Shown piece after piece: positions 40,053 through 44,395 of a stretch of 44,395 nt of DNA (positions within the stretch are counted from its first letter, which is position 1; each line of letters starts with the position of its first letter). The stretch covers positions 1 to 44,395 of the forward strand of contig UQST01000025.1 in NCBI GenBank assembly GCA_900543815.1. Reading direction: 5' to 3'. A program made the position numbers and the translations under genes. The notes beneath the pieces are model-generated. The model made no database searches. It saw only the letters and a list, made by a program, of their open reading frames with translations, and had not been told where the DNA came from. The stretch is from an uncultured Prevotellaceae bacterium (lineage in GTDB: Bacteria; Bacteroidota; Bacteroidia; Bacteroidales; Bacteroidaceae).

Positions 40053-42147
40053 TACGAAGGCCACAACATCCGCCAAGAAAACTGCGGGAACCTCAAAGAA
40101 GGTTGCCGAGAAGAAGAAAGCACCAGCCAAGGTGACCGTTCTGAAATTGATTAAGAACGACCCCTACCTGGCTGAGTATGCCGATGCCATCAACGGCAGA
40201 TACCAGCATATGCTTGCCCGCAAGCTGCATCTCGCAGGTCCAAGCGGCAATCTCTCAGAGTTTGCCGACGGCTATCTCTATTTCGGACTGCACCGCCAGG
40301 ACGATGGCAGTTGGGTATTGCGCGAATGGGCTCCCAACGCTACCGACATCTACGTAGTGGGTGACTTCAACGGATGGAAGGAGAGCGCCAAGTTTGCCAT
40401 GAAGCGTGTGGGCAAGACAGGAAACTGGGAGATTAAGATTAAGGACAAGTCCTTCAAGCACGGCAGCCTCTTCAAGCTGAACGTGCATTGGGACGGTGGA
40501 CAGGGAGAGCGCATTCCTGCGTGGATCAATCGCGTGGTGCAGGATCCCGAGACCAAGATATTCAGCGCCCAGGCATGGGCTCCCGAGCAGCCTTATGAGT
40601 GGAAGGAGACCAAGTTCAAGCCTGCCACTGATCCCCTGCTCATCTATGAGTGCCACATCGGAATGGCCCAGGACGAGGAGAAGGTGGGCAGCTATGTCGA
40701 GTTCCGCGACAATGTATTGCCTCGCGTAGCTCATCAGGGTTACAACTGCATACAGATTATGGCAGTGCAGGAGCACCCTTACTATGGCAGTTTCGGCTAT
40801 CATGTGAGCAGTTTCTTCGCTCCCAGCAGCCGTTTCGGCACGCCTGAGGAACTGAAGTCACTCATCGACAAGGCTCACTCTATGGGCATTGCCGTGATCA
40901 TGGACATCGTACACAGCCATGCCGTGAAGAATGAGAACGAGGGGTTGGGCAACTTTGCCGGCGACCCTTGCCAGTATTTCTGCCAGGGAGACAGGCGTGA
41001 GCATCCCGCATGGGACAGCCTCTGCTTTGACTACGGCAAGGACCAGGTGGTGCACTTCCTGCTTTCCAACTGCAAGTATTGGCTCGACGAGTTCCATTTC
41101 GACGGTTTCCGTTTCGATGGCGTCACCTCTATGCTTTACTACAGTCACGGCTTGGGCGAGAATTTCACCTGCTATGGCGACTACTACAATGGTCATGAGG
41201 ATGACGAGGCTATCGTATATCTCACTCTGGCCAACGACCTCATACATCAGGTCAACAAGAATGCCATCACCATTGCCGAGGACGTGAGCGGCATGCCCGG
41301 ACTCTCTGCACCTATCCGCGATGGCGGCTATGGCTTCGACTACAGACTCGCCATGAACATTCCCGACTACTGGATCAAGACCATCAAGGAGAAGCGCGAC
41401 GAGGACTGGAAGCCTACATCCCTCTTCTGGGAGCTCACTAACAGACGCAAGGATGAGAAGACCATCTCCTACGCTGAGAGCCATGACCAGGCTCTGGTGG
41501 GCGACAAGACCATCATCTTCCGCCTGGTGGATGCCGACATGTACTGGCATTTCAAGAAGGGCGACCAGAACTACGTGGTGGAGCGCGGTATCGCTCTTCA
41601 CAAGATGATACGCCTCCTGACGGCCGGTACAGCCAATGGCGGCTACCTCAACTTCATGGGCAATGAGTTCGGACACCCCGAATGGATCGACTTCCCACGC
41701 GAGGGTAACGGCTGGAGCCACAAGTATGCACGTCGCCAGTGGAACCTTGTAGATAACAAGGAACTGTGCTACCACTACCTGGCCGACTTCGATGCCAGCA
41801 TGATACATCTGATGCGCAAGTTGAAGCACATCTCTAAGTTGCCCGTCACGGAAATCAATGCAAACGATGCCGATCAGGTGCTTGCCTTCCAGCGCGGCGA
41901 CCTGTTCTTCTTCTTCAACTTCAGTCCCACACGCTCCTATACGGGCTACGGCTTCCTTGTGGAGCAGGGTGCGTATGAGTATGTGCTCAATTCTGACAGC
42001 GTAGAGTTCGGTGGCAATGGCTTCAATGACGACTCTGTGGTGCATTACACCAACTTTGACCCCCTCTATGCACCTCAGGACAAGGGTTGGCTCAGCCTGT
42101 ATCTGCCTGCCCGTACGGCCTGTGTGCTGCACAAGATAAAGGAATAA
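40045..42147 (+). CDS. glgB: 1,4-alpha-glucan branching enzyme (eukaryotic-like GH13)
   Basis: The 700-residue enzyme makes alpha-1,6 branches in glycogen. A CBM48 domain (around WVLREWAPNATDIYVVGDFN) precedes a GH13 barrel with nucleophile Asp358 in DGFRFDGV, acid/base Glu412 in IAEDVSG and Asp481 in AESHDQ. The segments DIVHSHAVKNENEGL and LKLIKNDPYLAEYADAI match the eukaryotic-type subfamily (GH13_8), in keeping with the GT3 synthase. The first 28 residues are a Lys/Ala/Thr-rich tail (TKATTSAKKTAGTSKK and so on) ahead of the usual start region VLKLIKNDP. The start overlaps the YhcH-family gene by eight bases. Confidence 0.95.
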   Translation: MPSTKATTSAKKTAGTSKKVAEKKKAPAKVTVLKLIKNDPYLAEYADAINGRYQHMLARKLHLAGPSGNLSEFADGYLYFGLHRQDDGSWVLREWAPNATDIYVVGDFNGWKESAKFAMKRVGKTGNWEIKIKDKSFKHGSLFKLNVHWDGGQGERIPAWINRVVQDPETKIFSAQAWAPEQPYEWKETKFKPATDPLLIYECHIGMAQDEEKVGSYVEFRDNVLPRVAHQGYNCIQIMAVQEHPYYGSFGYHVSSFFAPSSRFGTPEELKSLIDKAHSMGIAVIMDIVHSHAVKNENEGLGNFAGDPCQYFCQGDRREHPAWDSLCFDYGKDQVVHFLLSNCKYWLDEFHFDGFRFDGVTSMLYYSHGLGENFTCYGDYYNGHEDDEAIVYLTLANDLIHQVNKNAITIAEDVSGMPGLSAPIRDGGYGFDYRLAMNIPDYWIKTIKEKRDEDWKPTSLFWELTNRRKDEKTISYAESHDQALVGDKTIIFRLVDADMYWHFKKGDQNYVVERGIALHKMIRLLTAGTANGGYLNFMGNEFGHPEWIDFPREGNGWSHKYARRQWNLVDNKELCYHYLADFDASMIHLMRKLKHISKLPVTEINANDADQVLAFQRGDLFFFFNFSPTRSYTGYGFLVEQGAYEYVLNSDSVEFGGNGFNDDSVVHYTNFDPLYAPQDKGWLSLYLPARTACVLHKIKE

Positions 42148-42149
42148 AC

Positions 42150-42180
42150 GGAGTGCCTGCAGTCATCTGTACTGCAGGCA
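42150..42180 (+). terminator. Hairpin after glgB
   Basis: A perfect 12-bp stem AGTGCCTGCAGT/ACTGCAGGCACT with a seven-base loop starts two bases after the glgB stop. There is no T-run after it, so it may protect the 3' end of the mRNA or act with Rho rather than as a classical terminator. Confidence 0.65.
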
Positions 42181-42578
42181 CTACCCGCTTTGGAGCGATG
42201 TGCAAAGTCGCTTTCCGGCGGGAAGCAGAAGTGTGGAGCGTTTTCCTTCGTCTTCTTGACGGCATATGCCAAACGCTTGAGAACCATGGACAAGGCGGTT
42301 GTCAGGGATACAGCAGAGAGCTTCGGCGTACGCCAAAGGTTGTTCTTCGGGGCAGCCATTCGCGCATGGGTTACGGCCTAAGTGTTCTTTTGGGATACGC
42401 GGAAATGGCTCTGATATTACCAGCCAGGCTGTTTGCCGGTGTGAAGGCACTTGCTCCGGTACCTTGGAAGTCCTGCAGGAAGACGTCTCTCATGCCGGTA
42501 CGGTTCATCGGCTTCGGCATATCAACGATACATATAATATAATAAGGTATAAGGCCACTCACCATAGAGTTCGACAGG
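42181..42578. other. Gap of about 400 bp with protein-like but broken frames
   Basis: No intact gene is supported. The minus strand has two neighbouring frames (42371-42565 and the part of 42075-42359 outside glgB) whose codon use looks gene-like, for example a frame reading RDVFLQDFQGTGASAF, but they are in different frames and separated by stops. This could be a decayed gene or an unrecognised RNA. Confidence 0.35.
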
Positions 42579-43817
42579 ATGGTAAAGTACAGCAGTCCCC
42601 ATACCCGCCAGATAGCAAGTCTGGTACCCTTTGTGTGCAGTCTCGTATTTGCATGCTTCTGTTTCTGCTACCTTTATCTTTTCCAGGCCGACTATCTTGC
42701 TCAGTTCCAGTATCACTTCTCTCATGGTGAGACCACCTACCAGCCTCTCATCGGAGCTTCGCTTATCACGTTGCTCCTGGTACTCTTGGGGCTGTTTGTA
42801 CACCGCATCATCCGCTGGCCTTTGCGCTTTGCCGCTTTGGCTTGGTTCCCCTCTGCATTCCTGCTTACAGCCATCACATCCGTTCGCTTGCCCGAACTGC
42901 CCGACTATTCAACGGGTACCCCTTGGGTGGCTATGGCAGTTGCGCTTGTTGTCTTTGTGCTATGCACCATATTGTGCTGCATGCATCCCGATGCCACGGG
43001 CGAGCGTTCTGCGCTTTCCTCATACCTCTCGTCCAACCTCCTGGTGCTCTCGCTCCTGCTCTTCATGACCGGTGTGCTGGGCTACAGTTCCGAGGTCGGA
43101 CACCGTGAGTTGCGCATGGGTCGGTTCGTGCACGAGGGTAAGTATGCCGATGTGGCGTATTGCTGCCACGATACAGCCGACATCACCTACAGGCTCTATT
43201 CTCTGCGTGCGGCTGGGCTTGCCCTTGACGGTGCGCTGGGCGACCGCCTCTTTGAGTTTCCTGTGCCCGCAGGAGTGAGCACCCTCATGCCTGCCCAGTC
43301 CGATTCAGAGTTTGTCTATAACGCTCTGCCTGCCCTTTATCAAGGCATGCAGGCTGTTCCGCGTTCGTCGGAGAAGTTCTCCGAGCAGCATTTTCTTGCC
43401 CAGGTGGTGGCGCTCGACAGCATTGCGCGACCTCTCGCACTTGATTATCTGCTCTGCTCCCATCTGCTTTGTGGTGAGTTGCATAGTTTTGCCCAAGTGC
43501 TGGTTCTGCACACCGACTCCCTTTCCACCTCGCTTCCCAAGCATTACCGTGAGGCTCTTGTCCTCATCCGCAACCTCTGGGGGATGGGCAGCCAGAGGGC
43601 ATCTTCCCCCAAGCCTACCTCGACATCCACGGCCGGAAAGGCAGTAAAGAGCGTGGAGCACAGCCTCTTCCTGTATTCCGATTCGTTGATGCAGCGGTCC
43701 TTCGACCGCTTCTGCCGCCTGTACGATGCCTCTCTGGAGGGCAACCAGGCAGCCATCGACAGCCTGGCCGACTATTCGCACACCTATTGGGCATATTATG
43801 CCTCTCGTTTCCAATAA
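42579..43817 (+). CDS. Membrane protein with a soluble C-terminal domain (DUF6057-like?)
   Basis: The 412-residue product has about four hydrophobic segments in the first 170 residues (for example LVPFVCSLVFACFCFCYLYL, LITLLLVLLGLFV, VAMAVALVVFVLCTILCC and NLLVLSLLLFMTGVLGY), then about 240 residues of helical, soluble sequence that includes a low-complexity linker SSPKPTSTSTAGKAVKS and ends in YSHTYWAYYASRFQ. The arrangement resembles the DUF6057 group of Bacteroidota membrane proteins, but I am not certain of the family. No clear promoter is visible. Function unknown. Confidence 0.75.
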   Translation: MVKYSSPHTRQIASLVPFVCSLVFACFCFCYLYLFQADYLAQFQYHFSHGETTYQPLIGASLITLLLVLLGLFVHRIIRWPLRFAALAWFPSAFLLTAITSVRLPELPDYSTGTPWVAMAVALVVFVLCTILCCMHPDATGERSALSSYLSSNLLVLSLLLFMTGVLGYSSEVGHRELRMGRFVHEGKYADVAYCCHDTADITYRLYSLRAAGLALDGALGDRLFEFPVPAGVSTLMPAQSDSEFVYNALPALYQGMQAVPRSSEKFSEQHFLAQVVALDSIARPLALDYLLCSHLLCGELHSFAQVLVLHTDSLSTSLPKHYREALVLIRNLWGMGSQRASSPKPTSTSTAGKAVKSVEHSLFLYSDSLMQRSFDRFCRLYDASLEGNQAAIDSLADYSHTYWAYYASRFQ

Positions 43818-43873
43818 TGCCTCTTCCTCAGGCGCATTCCCATGGGTTGGTTGCAAATAATTCGTACAAATGC

Positions 43874-43904
43874 TTGCCTATGTGGGATAATCGGGCTACC
43901 TTTG
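43874..43904 (+). promoter_or_regulatory. Promoter of the winged-helix protein gene
   Basis: TTG (43874-43876), 20 bp, then TACCTTTG (43897-43904). The ATG at 43952 is 47 bp further on, so an in-frame ATG at 43787, which lies upstream of the promoter, is not the start. Confidence 0.65.
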
Positions 43905-43951
43905 CGGTTGAAATAGAGAAGATTGTTAGTTACACCTTAGAAAGAATCAGA

Positions 43952-44152
43952 ATGAACGAGAAAGTTGGAACTTTGGCTGGTGCCGTATGGACAGCCTTGA
44001 ACGAGAATGGTACAATGACTTCCAAGGACCTGAAGAAGGCTGCAAAGATCAAGACAGACAAGGATCTCTGCCTGGCACTGGGTTGGTTGCTCCGCGAGGA
44101 CAAGGTGACTGTGACCGAGGAGGACAAGTCTATGACCATCACTTTGAACTAA
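43952..44152 (+). CDS. Small winged-helix protein (DUF2582-like)
   Basis: The 66-residue protein fits the DUF2582 winged helix-turn-helix family common in Bacteroidota: GTLAGAVWTALNENG, then MTSKDLKKAAKIKTDKDLCL as helix-turn-helix and ALGWLLREDKVTVTEEDKS as wing. The fold suggests nucleic-acid binding, but these small proteins have no established target that I know of. The start at 43952 follows the promoter at a normal distance. Two hairpin terminators follow, so it is a single-gene unit with a strong promoter, which suits an abundant small protein. Confidence 0.88.
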   Translation: MNEKVGTLAGAVWTALNENGTMTSKDLKKAAKIKTDKDLCLALGWLLREDKVTVTEEDKSMTITLN

Positions 44153-44168
44153 ACAACAACTAGGAGTT

Positions 44169-44208
44169 CTCTCCGCCTGCGGGCAGAGGGGGCTTTGTTT
44201 TTATTAGA
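44169..44208 (+). terminator. First terminator after the winged-helix gene
   Basis: Imperfect stem CTCCGCC/GGCAGAG with loop TGCG, followed by GGGGGC and TTTGTTTTTATT. It starts 17 bp after the stop. Confidence 0.6.
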
Positions 44209-44260
44209 GGCAGGATGCCAGTTCCCACGAGGGGGCGGTTTCCTGCCTCTATTTCGTTTT
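44206..44260 (+). terminator. Second terminator-like hairpin
   Basis: A perfect 10-bp stem AGAGGCAGGA/TCCTGCCTCT with a 25-base loop is followed by ATTTCGTTTT. Directly after the first terminator. Confidence 0.6.
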
Positions 44261-44370
44261 ATGAAGGGAAGTGTGATGCTGTGCCACACCTCCTTCAGCA
44301 TCCTGTGAAGGATGACTTGGGGTCAGCGGATTTTTCCGGTTGGTAACACCGTATGTTAGGAATAAAGTCG

Positions 44371-44378
44371 TACCTTTG
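44371..44378 (+). promoter_or_regulatory. -7 element for the gene at the right edge
   Basis: TACCTTTG followed by CC, four bases before the ATG at 44383. No good -33 TTTG; the leader would be nearly absent, so either the gene starts further right or it is leaderless. Confidence 0.45.
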
Positions 44379-44382
44379 CCAT

Positions 44383-44395
44383 ATGGAACAGACCA
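44383..44395 (+). CDS. Start of a gene running out of the window (partial)
   Basis: ATG GAA CAG ACC (Met-Glu-Gln-Thr) follows a -7 promoter element at the right edge. Only four codons are visible, so the product is unknown. Confidence 0.4.

Noticed and set aside
40858..42132. 424-codon open frame antisense to glgB
   Set aside because: The glgB reading frame has all catalytic motifs; the antisense product has no recognisable domain.
1..44395. tRNA, rRNA, insertion sequence or prophage genes
   Set aside because: No clover-leaf, rRNA-like sequence, transposase, integrase or phage structural motif was seen on either strand by reading; a dedicated scan was not possible here.

Overview
The window comes from a member of the Bacteroidota, most likely order Bacteroidales and probably a Prevotella relative. 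The evidence is the repeated -7 promoter motif TAnnTTTG upstream of operons, the scarcity of Shine-Dalgarno sequences, a Rho factor with a long disordered insertion, a eukaryote-type (GT3) glycogen synthase, lipoproteins and a DUF5723-type outer-membrane protein. Family names were assigned by reading translations; no database search was run. No rRNA, tRNA, CRISPR-cas locus, integrase or transposase was seen.

Layout. (1) 484-6145, minus strand: nth, then pgk followed by an orphan NMT1-like lipoprotein, a TPR protein and a TlpA-like thioredoxin, partly linked by 4-bp ATGA overlaps. (2) 6444-9828, minus: a DUF5723-like barrel protein and a large lipoprotein. (3) 10713-12953: a membrane-anchored AraC regulator converging on a Tat-exported metallophosphoesterase. 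(4) 13873-19775, minus: a complete RND tripartite efflux operon (adaptor, pump, outer-membrane factor). (5) 20418-24535: divergent rho and a Uup-type ABC-F ATPase. The ABC-F leader carries a terminator-like hairpin. (6) 25248-29544, minus: a four-gene operon with a small secreted protein, a tetraheme NapC/NirT cytochrome fused to a SUMF1-type domain, a Tat-exported Gfo/Idh/MocA oxidoreductase and an exported xylose-isomerase-like TIM barrel. This looks like a periplasmic redox system acting on a sugar or sugar-like substrate. (7) 30287-42147, plus: GT3 glycogen synthase, glycogen phosphorylase, PBP1A, kdsB, a 14-repeat MORN protein, a YhcH-family protein and glycogen branching enzyme. (8) 42579-44395: a membrane protein, a small winged-helix protein and the first codons of another gene.

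The most unusual signal is in the gaps between genes. Five separate intergenic regions (126, 10357, 20119, 24591, 29901) each hold a tandem array of exactly four units with an exact 22-bp period. Each unit is a 12-bp dyad-symmetric core (GCAGYGCRCTGC-like) plus a 10-bp spacer (GATGGCCGAT-like). A sixth gap (34712-34881) holds two further four-unit arrays of unrelated sequence but the same 22-bp pitch and dyad layout, and a seventh site (25103) has a two-unit 22-bp duplication. The arrays have no fixed relation to promoters or terminators and generate spurious ORFs on both strands. I know of no named element matching this, so it is the best candidate here for something undescribed.
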